Made by a program: the position numbers and the translations under genes. A DNA stretch of 8,735 bases from Spirochaetia bacterium UBA5368. Lineage in GTDB: Bacteria; Spirochaetota; UBA4802; UBA5368. The stretch is taken from positions 51,799 to 60,533 of the forward strand of contig DHPI01000067.1 of NCBI GenBank assembly GCA_002407865.1. Reading direction: 5' to 3'. Positions 1-6,118 of this stretch are shown here, in pieces; position 1 is the stretch's first letter; every line of letters begins with the position of its first letter. A model generated the notes under the pieces. That model was not told the origin of the DNA. It was given only the letters and a program-made list of their open reading frames with translations, and ran no database searches.

Positions 1-939
1 GTACTCGGCAGACCAGTCATCCTCGCTGGCCGGCCTTATTTCCCCGGGAAGAATGCGCAACGTGCGCTCGCACCCTCTCAGTTCCACACCCTTCTCGACC
101 AATGCCCTGAGCAGGCTTTCTTTCTTCGGATACGCGCTATGAATGAGGAGCGTTTCCATCGCGTTGCATACGGCGGGACGCTGCACCTTGGCGTTAATTG
201 ATACCCGTTCCGCTATTTCACAATCCGCCGACGCGTCGATAAACGTATGACAGACTCCCTTATCATGCTTGATAACGGGTATTGTCGATTCCCTCGTTAC
301 CATCGAGATAAGGGTTTCCCCCCCGCGAGGGATGACAATATCGATGTACTGATTCATTTTCAACAATTTTGAAACCAGTTCGTGTTCTGTCCGGGTTATC
401 ATCGAAACCGCCGACACATCCACGCCCGCGTTGTGCAGCGATTTTGACAGTATTGAATGCAGCGCGATGTTGGAATTGATGGATTCTTTGCCGCCGCGAA
501 GAATACACGCGTTACCCGACTTCAGGCATAATGCCGCGATATCGGTCGTCACGTTTGGGCGTGACTCAAATATGACCGCTATCACACCGATTGGCACCCG
601 CATCTGTCCCACCCGGATGCCGGATGGCCTCATTTTCATGTGCTCGATACGCCCCACGGGATCATCGAAAATGGCGATTTCCTCCACGGAACGCGCCATC
701 CCTTCAATGCGCTGTTTGTTCAGAAGCAGTCGGTCGATAAATGCCGGTGAAAGCCCATTTTTTTCGGCATTTTCGACATCCTTTCCATTTTCGGCGATTA
801 TATAATCACATTCCCTGCGCAATTCCCCGGCAATCGAATTGAGGAGCTCGTTTTTTTTCACTGTCAACATGGTAGCGATCGACCGTGATGCGTTTTTCGC
901 GTTTCGGCATAATTCGTCTATATATCGTGTATCTTCCAT
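1..939 (-). CDS. proA: Glutamate-5-semialdehyde dehydrogenase (gamma-glutamyl phosphate reductase), partial, C-terminus missing
   Basis: ProA reduces gamma-glutamyl phosphate to glutamate-5-semialdehyde with NADPH, the second step of proline synthesis from glutamate, in the cytoplasm. The 313 visible residues have family landmarks in order: FESRPNVT at about 124-131, LRGGKE at 147-152, PRGG at 204-207, HDKGVCH at 225-231 and QRPAVCNAMETLL at 253-265. The last contains the presumed catalytic cysteine, Cys258. ProA is usually about 415 residues, so roughly 100 C-terminal residues lie beyond the left edge. The ATG at 937-939 is preceded on the minus strand by GGAG with a 7-base spacer, which supports this start. 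The frame is open throughout with no lesion. proB, its usual partner, is not in the window. The family call is secure. Confidence 0.96.
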   Translation of the reverse strand, partial: MEDTRYIDELCRNAKNASRSIATMLTVKKNELLNSIAGELRRECDYIIAENGKDVENAEKNGLSPAFIDRLLLNKQRIEGMARSVEEIAIFDDPVGRIEHMKMRPSGIRVGQMRVPIGVIAVIFESRPNVTTDIAALCLKSGNACILRGGKESINSNIALHSILSKSLHNAGVDVSAVSMITRTEHELVSKLLKMNQYIDIVIPRGGETLISMVTRESTIPVIKHDKGVCHTFIDASADCEIAERVSINAKVQRPAVCNAMETLLIHSAYPKKESLLRALVEKGVELRGCERTLRILPGEIRPASEDDWSAEY

Positions 940-982
940 TACATTACTCCGTCGGTGAATGTCATTTCCAAACGTAACATCA

Positions 983-1013
983 ATTATACTTTACGCACAG
1001 TAGACGTAGACAA
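983..1013 (-). promoter_or_regulatory. Candidate sigma-70-type promoter for proA
   Basis: On the minus strand there is a perfect TATAAT (-10) at 988-983, about 45 bases before the proA start codon. The best -35 match is TTGTCT at 1013-1008, four of six to consensus with a long 19-base spacer. The -10 box is convincing and the -35 is weak. Transcription would begin near 976 and give a leader of about 37 bases. Nothing else notable is visible in the gap at 940-1060 except a two-copy GTAGAC repeat near 1002-1011. Confidence 0.4.
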
Positions 1014-1060
1014 ATCCGTTGTACGTCAAGAACAATTAAAACGTCATACGCCCCTTCATT

Positions 1061-1555
1061 TTACAATTCCCGCAATACGGCATCCTTGGCGGTATGCTTC
1101 TTTAAAAAATCGTGTATCGAATCCCTGTCCAGGCGGATTATCGACCTCAATATTTCCTTTTTTATACCGTCAGGACTGGCGTCGTATATCCCGGAATATG
1201 CGCGAATCGCCAACTGTGCGTTTCCGCTGAATCCCATCAACCAAACGATAGTTCGTTTAATATAAATGGAATTTTCCCGCTCATAGCGGTCAAGCAGAAA
1301 AGGAATATCGACTTTTCTAATATCATAAAGCGCATAATACCCCTCGATACGTTTAAATTCGTTATCGTTGTTTAAAAGCCGTACCGCCCTGAAATATTCA
1401 AACGATGGCCTGTAGAGCAATAACGCAGCAGTTCCTTTACCCGTAATAAACTGCCGCATCAGTATATTGCCCGACACAACGCCGGCAATAAACCCCATTG
1501 CAATAACAATGATAAGCGCACCAATCGTCGTAATTGTCGATGAACGGTGTTTCAT
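1061..1555 (-). CDS. Membrane-anchored protein with HEAT-like helical repeats, function unknown
   Basis: I do not recognise a named family. The 164-residue product has a basic N-terminus (KHR), then one hydrophobic segment at about residues 8-33, consistent with a signal anchor. No cysteine follows it, so it is not a typical lipoprotein. The rest, residues 45-164, is predicted mostly helical. It has a repeated pattern of paired helices (near RIEGYYALYDI, YIKRTIVWLMGF, IKKEILRSIIRL) of the kind seen in HEAT or armadillo-type scaffolds; this is a visual impression only. The soluble part would lie outside the inner membrane. The ATG at 1553-1555 has AGGGAG seven bases or so upstream (1561-1566), a good ribosome binding site. 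The gene is probably transcribed alone, from a promoter overlapping that of divergent gatB; its stop codon lies 122 bases before the proA start. Confidence 0.8.
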   Translation of the reverse strand: MKHRSSTITTIGALIIVIAMGFIAGVVSGNILMRQFITGKGTAALLLYRPSFEYFRAVRLLNNDNEFKRIEGYYALYDIRKVDIPFLLDRYERENSIYIKRTIVWLMGFSGNAQLAIRAYSGIYDASPDGIKKEILRSIIRLDRDSIHDFLKKHTAKDAVLREL

Positions 1556-1608
1556 GCATGCTCCCTGTTCCGATATGATACAGCCCTCTAATAAAAAAAC
1601 GTGTTTTT

Positions 1609-1636
1609 ATCATACGGCAACCATTTTTCTTGACAA
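1609..1636 (-). promoter_or_regulatory. Candidate promoter for the membrane protein gene (leftward)
   Basis: Reading the minus strand, TTGTCA (1636-1631, five of six to the -35 consensus) is followed after 16 bases by TATGAT (1614-1609, five of six to the -10 consensus). Transcription would start near 1602, about 47 bases before the ATG at 1555. An A/T-rich inverted repeat with AAAAAC and GTTTTT arms (1595-1608) sits at the presumed start site. The -35 box is shared in opposite orientation with the rightward promoter. Confidence 0.5.
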
Positions 1637-1658
1637 ATAAGGTTCAATATCATAGAAA
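1630..1658 (+). promoter_or_regulatory. Candidate promoter for the gatB-purC operon (rightward)
   Basis: A perfect -35 box TTGACA at 1630-1635 is followed after exactly 17 bases by TAGAAA (1653-1658), four of six to the -10 consensus. This would give a leader of about 155 bases before gatB. A second, weaker option lies downstream: TATACT at 1716-1721 with TTGCAA at 1691-1696, spacer 19, giving a leader of about 95 bases. I could not recognise a riboswitch, T-box or attenuator in the leader. Confidence 0.45.
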
Positions 1659-1820
1659 TTCATGATGCATAGTACCCGATCGTTGTATTGTTGCAATTAA
1701 AATTTACATACACGATATACTGCATGTCACTCCGATGTGTGCGTTTCCCTCCGCGGCGGTTTGGAAATGAAATCGGGGCATAGATGATGATTTTTTCATT
1801 TTTCCGTAAATGAGGGTTGT

Positions 1821-3254
1821 ATGTACCTGGAACCTGTTATTGGGCTTGAAGTGCATGTTCAATTAAATACCAAAACAAAAATTTTCTGCGGTTGCTCGAC
1901 AACGTTTAAATCCGATCCCAACACCCAGACGTGCCCCGTATGTCTCGGCCTGCCGGGTGTCCTCCCTGTACTCAACGAGGAAGCGCTTAAAAAAATAATC
2001 ATGGCGGGAATCGCGCTCAATTCGACAATCTCTCATTACAGCAAGTTCGACAGAAAAAATTACTTTTACCCTGACCTGCCGAAGGCGTATCAGATATCCC
2101 AGTACGATAAACCCATCTGTGTCGGCGGCTTTATTACTGTGACAACAGGCAACGGAACAAAGAAAATCGGTATTACACGGCTACACCTCGAGGAAGACGC
2201 TGGAAAATCCATCCACTCCGATGACCCGTTAAAACGCGAATCGTACATAAATTTCAACAGAACCGGCGTCCCTCTTGCCGAAATCGTCTCCGAGCCTGAC
2301 ATATCGACGCCCGATGAGGCATACGAATATCTTCGCAATCTGAAAACAATTATGAAATATATAGATGTGTCTGACTGCAACATGGAAGAAGGAAGCCTGC
2401 GGTGCGATGTCAATATATCGCTCAGGGAGAAAGGCTCCGCGAAGCTCGGCGAAAAGGTGGAGATAAAAAACCTTAATTCGTTTAAAGCCGTGAAAATGGC
2501 GATTGAATACGAAATCGGGCGCCAAAAAAACCTTATCGATGACGGAAATACGATAATACAGGAGACGCGGCTCTGGGATTCAAACCGCAACGAAACATTC
2601 AGCATGCGCTCGAAAGAGGAAGCGAATGACTACCGTTATTTCCCCGACCCCGACCTTGCGCCGATTGTACTCAATGACGACTATATTGCGTCAATACGTG
2701 AATCGCTGCCCGAACTTCCCGACGCAAAATACAGCCGATTTATCGCGCAGTACGGCCTTCCTGAATATGACGCGCAAGTGCTCACTTCGAGCCGGCAGCT
2801 CGCCGAATATTATGAATCCGTCGTGAAAAATGGCGTGAACTCCAAAAAGGCATCGAACTGGATTATGAGCGAAATGCTCGCGAAAGTGGCCGATATCGAC
2901 GATATCGCGTCATTCAGCATCATCCCACAGCGGCTTGCATCGCTCTTGAAATTGATAGACAATGGAACCATCAGCGGCAAAATCGCAAAAACCGTATTCG
3001 ATGAAATGATTCTCACGGGTGACGATCCGATGAAAATCATCAATGAAAAGGGGCTTGTACAGATGACCAATGTCGGTGAAATTGAGACGATCGTCGACCG
3101 CGTATTAGCGGATAATGACGCATCCGTGCGCGATTACAGGAACGGCAGGGATAAAGCGCTCAAGTTTCTGGTTGGCCAGGTGATGAAAGAATCGAAAGGA
3201 AAAGCCAATCCGCAGATTGTCAACGATTTGCTGTTGAAAAAATTACAGGGCTAA
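1821..3254 (+). CDS. gatB: Aspartyl/glutamyl-tRNA amidotransferase subunit B
   Basis: GatB is the tRNA-binding and kinase-like subunit of the GatCAB complex. It activates misacylated Glu-tRNA(Gln) or Asp-tRNA(Asn) with ATP for amidation using ammonia from GatA. The 477-residue length is normal. It opens with EPVIGLEVHVQLNTKTKIFC (4-23), and Cys23, Cys25, Cys38 and Cys41 form a CxC plus CxxC set like the zinc site known in some GatB proteins. Further family signatures are HLEEDAGKS (122-130), NRTGVPLAEIVSEPD (146-160), MEEGSLRCDVNIS (188-200), KNLNS (216-220) and NDYRYFPDPDL (269-279). The C-terminal part from about 330 is the YqeY-like tail domain. The ATG at 1821 follows GAGGG at 1812-1816. 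gatA and gatC are not adjacent, so the complex must be assembled from separate loci. purC follows after 29 bases. Confidence 0.98.
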   Translation: MYLEPVIGLEVHVQLNTKTKIFCGCSTTFKSDPNTQTCPVCLGLPGVLPVLNEEALKKIIMAGIALNSTISHYSKFDRKNYFYPDLPKAYQISQYDKPICVGGFITVTTGNGTKKIGITRLHLEEDAGKSIHSDDPLKRESYINFNRTGVPLAEIVSEPDISTPDEAYEYLRNLKTIMKYIDVSDCNMEEGSLRCDVNISLREKGSAKLGEKVEIKNLNSFKAVKMAIEYEIGRQKNLIDDGNTIIQETRLWDSNRNETFSMRSKEEANDYRYFPDPDLAPIVLNDDYIASIRESLPELPDAKYSRFIAQYGLPEYDAQVLTSSRQLAEYYESVVKNGVNSKKASNWIMSEMLAKVADIDDIASFSIIPQRLASLLKLIDNGTISGKIAKTVFDEMILTGDDPMKIINEKGLVQMTNVGEIETIVDRVLADNDASVRDYRNGRDKALKFLVGQVMKESKGKANPQIVNDLLLKKLQG

Positions 3255-3283
3255 CATCAACTCTTGCAGGGAAGGAGCGATCA

Positions 3284-4165
3284 ATGGAGGCATTAACATC
3301 GACAAAAATTCCGGGAGCTAAAAAGCTTTTCAGCGGCAAAGTGCGAGACGTATATGCCGTTGACAAAGAACACCTTTTGATCATTTCAACAGACAGGGTT
3401 TCCGCTTTTGACCATGTATTTCCAAACGGCATTCCCGGAAAAGGCATACTCCTCAATACGATATCGAACATCTGGTTTTTGAATATTAAATTCATAAAAA
3501 ACCATATAGTTGAAAAGAATTACTCCAATTTTCCGAAACCGTTTTGCGATTTTCCCGAGCAGGTACGCGATAGGGCCGTGCTTGTAAAAAAAGCCAAGCG
3601 CATTGATTTCGAATGCGTGGCCCGGGGCTATCTTATCGGGAGCGGATGGAAGGATTATACCACAAGCGGCAGCATAAGCGGGATGCAGCTTCCCACAGGT
3701 CTCCAGATGGCGGACGAACTGCCCGCCCCCATTTTCACGCCCGCAACCAAAGCGAAACGCGGGCACGACATCAACACGTCAATGGACGCGATGAGGAAGA
3801 AAATCGGGCACGATGTCGCTGACCGGCTTGGCGAAATAACGCTGCAGATATACGAATTCGCGCGGGAAAAAATGAAAAAAGCCAGCATTATCGTCGCGGA
3901 TACGAAGCTTGAATTCGGCTTTATTGGCAATGAAATCATTTTGATTGACGAGCTGCTGACGCCCGACAGTTCCCGCTTTTGGGACGCGTCCCGGTATGCG
4001 CCAGGCGCATCGCCGGTCAGCTTTGACAAGCAGTTTATTCGCGATTATCTCGAAACGACGTCGTGGGATAAAAAATCTTCGCCGCCTCCGCTTCCTGATG
4101 AAATAGTTGAGAAAACGCGGCAGAAATATGAAGAAATAATGAACAAAATCAGTTCGATACTGTGA
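3284..4165 (+). CDS. purC: Phosphoribosylaminoimidazole-succinocarboxamide synthase (SAICAR synthetase)
   Basis: PurC joins CAIR to aspartate using ATP to form SAICAR in de novo purine synthesis. Visible signatures are SGKVRDVY (17-24), STDRVSAFD (35-43), RGYLIGSGW (114-122), PAPIFTPATKA (148-158), GHDINTS (160-166), ADTKLEFG (205-212) and DELLTPDSSRFWD (222-234), spanning the ATP-binding and substrate-binding parts. At 293 residues it belongs to the longer form (about 290-310) rather than the roughly 240-residue E. coli type, and has the proline-rich stretch PPPLPDEIVEKT near 267-278 common to that form. The start ATG at 3284 has AAGGAG at 3272-3277. It lies 29 bases after gatB and probably shares its transcript. 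No rho-independent terminator is obvious after the stop codon. Confidence 0.98.
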   Translation: MEALTSTKIPGAKKLFSGKVRDVYAVDKEHLLIISTDRVSAFDHVFPNGIPGKGILLNTISNIWFLNIKFIKNHIVEKNYSNFPKPFCDFPEQVRDRAVLVKKAKRIDFECVARGYLIGSGWKDYTTSGSISGMQLPTGLQMADELPAPIFTPATKAKRGHDINTSMDAMRKKIGHDVADRLGEITLQIYEFAREKMKKASIIVADTKLEFGFIGNEIILIDELLTPDSSRFWDASRYAPGASPVSFDKQFIRDYLETTSWDKKSSPPPLPDEIVEKTRQKYEEIMNKISSIL

Positions 4166-4215
4166 ACACGGATAATCCTTTCTTTGTCACGTTTTGTGTG
4201 CGGCATATAATTTTG

Positions 4216-4243
4216 TCAAGTTTCGCGTTCATTATGCCGATGT
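4216..4243 (+). promoter_or_regulatory. Candidate sigma-28 (FliA/SigD-type) flagellar promoter before fliS
   Basis: TCAAGTTT at 4216-4223 matches the sigma-28 -35 consensus TAAAGTTT at seven of eight positions. After 12 bases comes GCCGATGT at 4236-4243, against GCCGATAA or GCCGATAT. The spacer is one base longer than the enteric consensus of 11. Counted from the four-base core, the gap of 16 is within the 14-16 seen for SigD-type promoters. Transcription would begin near 4250, about 45 bases before fliS. It explains how a flagellar gene behind gatB-purC could be controlled separately. Confidence 0.6.
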
Positions 4244-4294
4244 TTTTATATGATGCGGTTTGCGTAAATGACTTAAAATCGGGAGGGCGTACAA

Positions 4295-4732
4295 ATGGGT
4301 TTACCGCAGAAAAATCCATATGATCAATATAAGCGTACTGAAATAAATACCGCCAATCAGGGTAAGCTCATTGTGATGCTGTACGACGGCGCGATTAAAT
4401 TCTTGAACATCGCGCTTGAAAACATGAATCCAAAAACATATGACATCGTAAATACAAATATCATAAAGGCGCAGGATATTGTCACAGAGCTTCTTTTATC
4501 GCTTAACATGAAAGAAGGCGGAGAAATTTCCAAAAATCTTATGAGCCTTTATGTATATTTTAAGCGTCGGTTGCTCGAAGCCAATCTTCGCAAAGACCCC
4601 GAAATCATTAAAGAAGTTATGAAAATGATGAAAGACCTCAGAGAATCGTGGGACAAAATATCCTCAAAGGAAACCCGCGGCGACCAGCATGCCGGGTTAC
4701 ATTCAAAAGGCAGTTTTAGTGTTGAGGGATGA
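4295..4732 (+). CDS. fliS: Flagellar export chaperone FliS
   Basis: FliS binds the C-terminal helix of newly made flagellin in the cytoplasm, keeps it from polymerising, and delivers it to the flagellar type III export gate. The 145-residue protein begins with the family's hallmark stretch: NPYDQYKRTEINTANQGK (7-24), followed by LIVMLYDGAIKFL (25-37). Helical segments follow through residues 45-123 (KAQDIVTELLLSLN, then SLYVYFKRRLLEAN), forming the four-helix bundle expected. The last 20 or so residues look disordered and are encoded where the next gene overlaps. The ATG at 4295 has GGAGGG at 4282-4287. A sigma-28-type promoter lies directly upstream, so it is probably expressed late in flagellar assembly. 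No flagellin or fliD gene is present in the window. Confidence 0.96.
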   Translation: MGLPQKNPYDQYKRTEINTANQGKLIVMLYDGAIKFLNIALENMNPKTYDIVNTNIIKAQDIVTELLLSLNMKEGGEISKNLMSLYVYFKRRLLEANLRKDPEIIKEVMKMMKDLRESWDKISSKETRGDQHAGLHSKGSFSVEG

Positions 4733-5168
4733 TGTAGAAAATCTTTTTTCATCGCTGCAGGGACTCTACAAAGAAAAATTAGCCCGTCTCAAGCAACTGC
4801 ATCTATCCGAAGCCGACAAGCGTTACTTCATCACAGTAAAAGATAGCGACCGGCTTGCCGATTCCTTGAAAAAAGACGGTACGATCATTGATGAAATTTC
4901 CGTACTCGATTATTCTATCGCCTCGGTAAAAGACCGCATTCGGTCAATCGCCGGGATTCACATTGATAACGGCGACAGACGCATATATCCAGACGATGAG
5001 GCGATAGTGCGTGACATCAACGCCATTATATTTTCAATACAAAATATACTGAAGGGCATCATTTCAGCCAGAGAATCTTTAGTGCGGGAAATGGAAGCGC
5101 AGATGCTTTCGACGGAAAAAGACATTGCGACCCTCTCAAAAATGAGGCTGCTGAAAATTATCAAATAA
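4689..5168 (+). CDS. Small helical protein overlapping fliS, possible flagellar chaperone (FlgN/FliT-like)
   Basis: I do not recognise a defined family by sequence. The product, up to 159 residues, is charged, lacks membrane segments and a signal peptide, and looks almost wholly helical. Likely coiled-coil runs are at residues 12-38, 48-90 (TVKDSDRLADSLKKDGTIID is the best conserved-looking part) and 104-158. The gene overlaps the end of fliS by 44 bases, so co-transcription is near certain and translational coupling likely. The first ATG at 4689 has no good ribosome binding site. An in-frame GTG at 4719, preceded by AAAAGGC, would cut the overlap to 14 bases and give 149 residues; it may be the real start. 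Size, helical make-up and position after fliS fit a FliT or FlgN type export chaperone, but this is inference. Confidence 0.75.
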   Translation: MPGYIQKAVLVLRDDVENLFSSLQGLYKEKLARLKQLHLSEADKRYFITVKDSDRLADSLKKDGTIIDEISVLDYSIASVKDRIRSIAGIHIDNGDRRIYPDDEAIVRDINAIIFSIQNILKGIISARESLVREMEAQMLSTEKDIATLSKMRLLKIIK

Positions 5169-5184
5169 CCGTCCGCCCCGGTTA
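5166..5184. other. Small hairpin spanning both stop codons of convergent genes
   Basis: TAACCG (5166-5171) and CGGTTA (5179-5184) are perfect complements around a 7-base C-rich loop. The first TAA is the stop codon of the rightward gene and the terminal TTA is the stop of the leftward gene. It could slow either polymerase, but the stem is only 6 bp and no U-tract follows on either strand, so it is not a convincing intrinsic terminator. Confidence 0.35.
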
Positions 5185-6114
5185 CAGGTCGCTCGGATTC
5201 TTTTGCCTGATCATTTCAATACGCCGAGACTGCATTTTTTCAACATCCATATAATACTTTTTTCGGGCGTAGACTTTTTTAAATTTTTTTACGTATCGTT
5301 TCGATTTGTAATAATCCTTGAGGCGTTTTGACACCGGAAAAAGCTGCTCGGACGGATCGTATACCTGCGGCAGGCCGGTGCTTTTATCGATTATGGATTC
5401 GGTGATCATGCCCCATGAAAGGTCGTACAACGAGTACTGTTTCAGATCTCGCATAATCGCTCTCAAAATCGCCTCATGGGAAGGATCGAAAAATTTAAAA
5501 TTTCGAGAGTACATCACTGCGCCATGCATGTGATCGGGCACATCGAGAAAGCCGTCTTTTATCACCCCCTCGGCGACAATGTACATCATCTTCATTAAAT
5601 ATTGCAGACAACCCAGCCCCGGCCTTGTCTGGCCCGGCAGCTGTGGGCGCCCTTTCGTAAAATAGCCCTTCGGGTTCTGCATTGAAAGCCATTCGATAAC
5701 AACCATGTCAAGGGTCACGATATCATTCGAAGGCTCGAAAAATCTTTTATCCGGTACAAATCTCGAATCGGACAGACGGAGATCTATCAGGAGATTATCG
5801 GGAGTACGGTCGTCGTTGTATATTTTCAGATAATATATCAACGCTTCGTCGATATCGATATCGACAAGCAAGTTGTTATATCCCTTTGATTTCAAATGAT
5901 CCGTTAAGCCGGATTTGTTCATTATTCCGGTGAGCTTCTCGATGGAATATACGTTGAGAAAGAGCTTGTTCTTCTTCGGCAAATGCGCAAAATAGCCGAA
6001 GCTTTCGCTGATATCGTCGGAATTGAAATCGTTTTTCAAAATATTTGTGACATCGACAGGCTCAAAATATTTCAGCACAGATTTTTTCGGATTCTTCAAA
6101 AGGAACCTTCCCAT
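5182..6114 (-). CDS. Uncharacterised protein with a GNAT-like segment and a basic tail
   Basis: I cannot assign a known family. With the ATG at 6114 the product is 310 residues, cytoplasmic by appearance. Residues about 155-211 look like a GNAT acetyltransferase core: GRPQLPGQTRPGLG resembles the acetyl-CoA loop, a helix follows (LQYLMKMMYIVAEG), then GAVMYSRNFKFFDP recalls the usual AxxxYxxxGF ending. This reading is tentative. The C-terminal part from about 269 is very basic (KSKRYVKKFKKVYARKK), which could contact nucleic acid or ribosomes. The ATG lies 4 bases after the stop of the upstream gene, with AGGTGG 13 bases away. A TTG at 6150 would extend the protein by 12 residues and overlap the neighbour by 32 bases; I prefer the ATG because of the operon spacing. 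It ends 13 bases from the convergent fliS-linked gene. Confidence 0.82.
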   Translation of the reverse strand: MGRFLLKNPKKSVLKYFEPVDVTNILKNDFNSDDISESFGYFAHLPKKNKLFLNVYSIEKLTGIMNKSGLTDHLKSKGYNNLLVDIDIDEALIYYLKIYNDDRTPDNLLIDLRLSDSRFVPDKRFFEPSNDIVTLDMVVIEWLSMQNPKGYFTKGRPQLPGQTRPGLGCLQYLMKMMYIVAEGVIKDGFLDVPDHMHGAVMYSRNFKFFDPSHEAILRAIMRDLKQYSLYDLSWGMITESIIDKSTGLPQVYDPSEQLFPVSKRLKDYYKSKRYVKKFKKVYARKKYYMDVEKMQSRRIEMIRQKNPSDL

Positions 6115-6118
6115 CGTA

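Noticed and set aside
263..805. Open frames on both strands across 263-508 and 431-805.
   Set aside because: They lie within proA, which is supported by clear family motifs; their translations are not protein-like.
1002..1011. Tandem GTAGAC repeat upstream of proA.
   Set aside because: Only two short copies; easily by chance and outside the promoter core.
1665..1820. The long gatB leader was examined for a riboswitch, T-box or leader peptide.
   Set aside because: I found only short inverted repeats, no conserved T-box bases, no run of regulatory codons and no stem followed by a U-tract.
2090..3070. Several minus-strand open frames inside gatB, up to 171 codons.
   Set aside because: They are shadows of the gatB reading frame, with no ribosome binding sites or recognisable domains.
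4166..4215. Possible terminator after purC (CAC-GTTTT-GTG).
   Set aside because: The stem is only about 3 bp and not followed by a U-run; too weak to call.
5848..5865. An 18-bp perfect palindrome (GTC GAT ATC GAT ATC GAC) that could look like an operator or partition site.
   Set aside because: It lies inside a coding region and encodes the simple repeat VDIDID; the repeated GAT-ATC codons account for the symmetry, and it does not match the known parS sequence.
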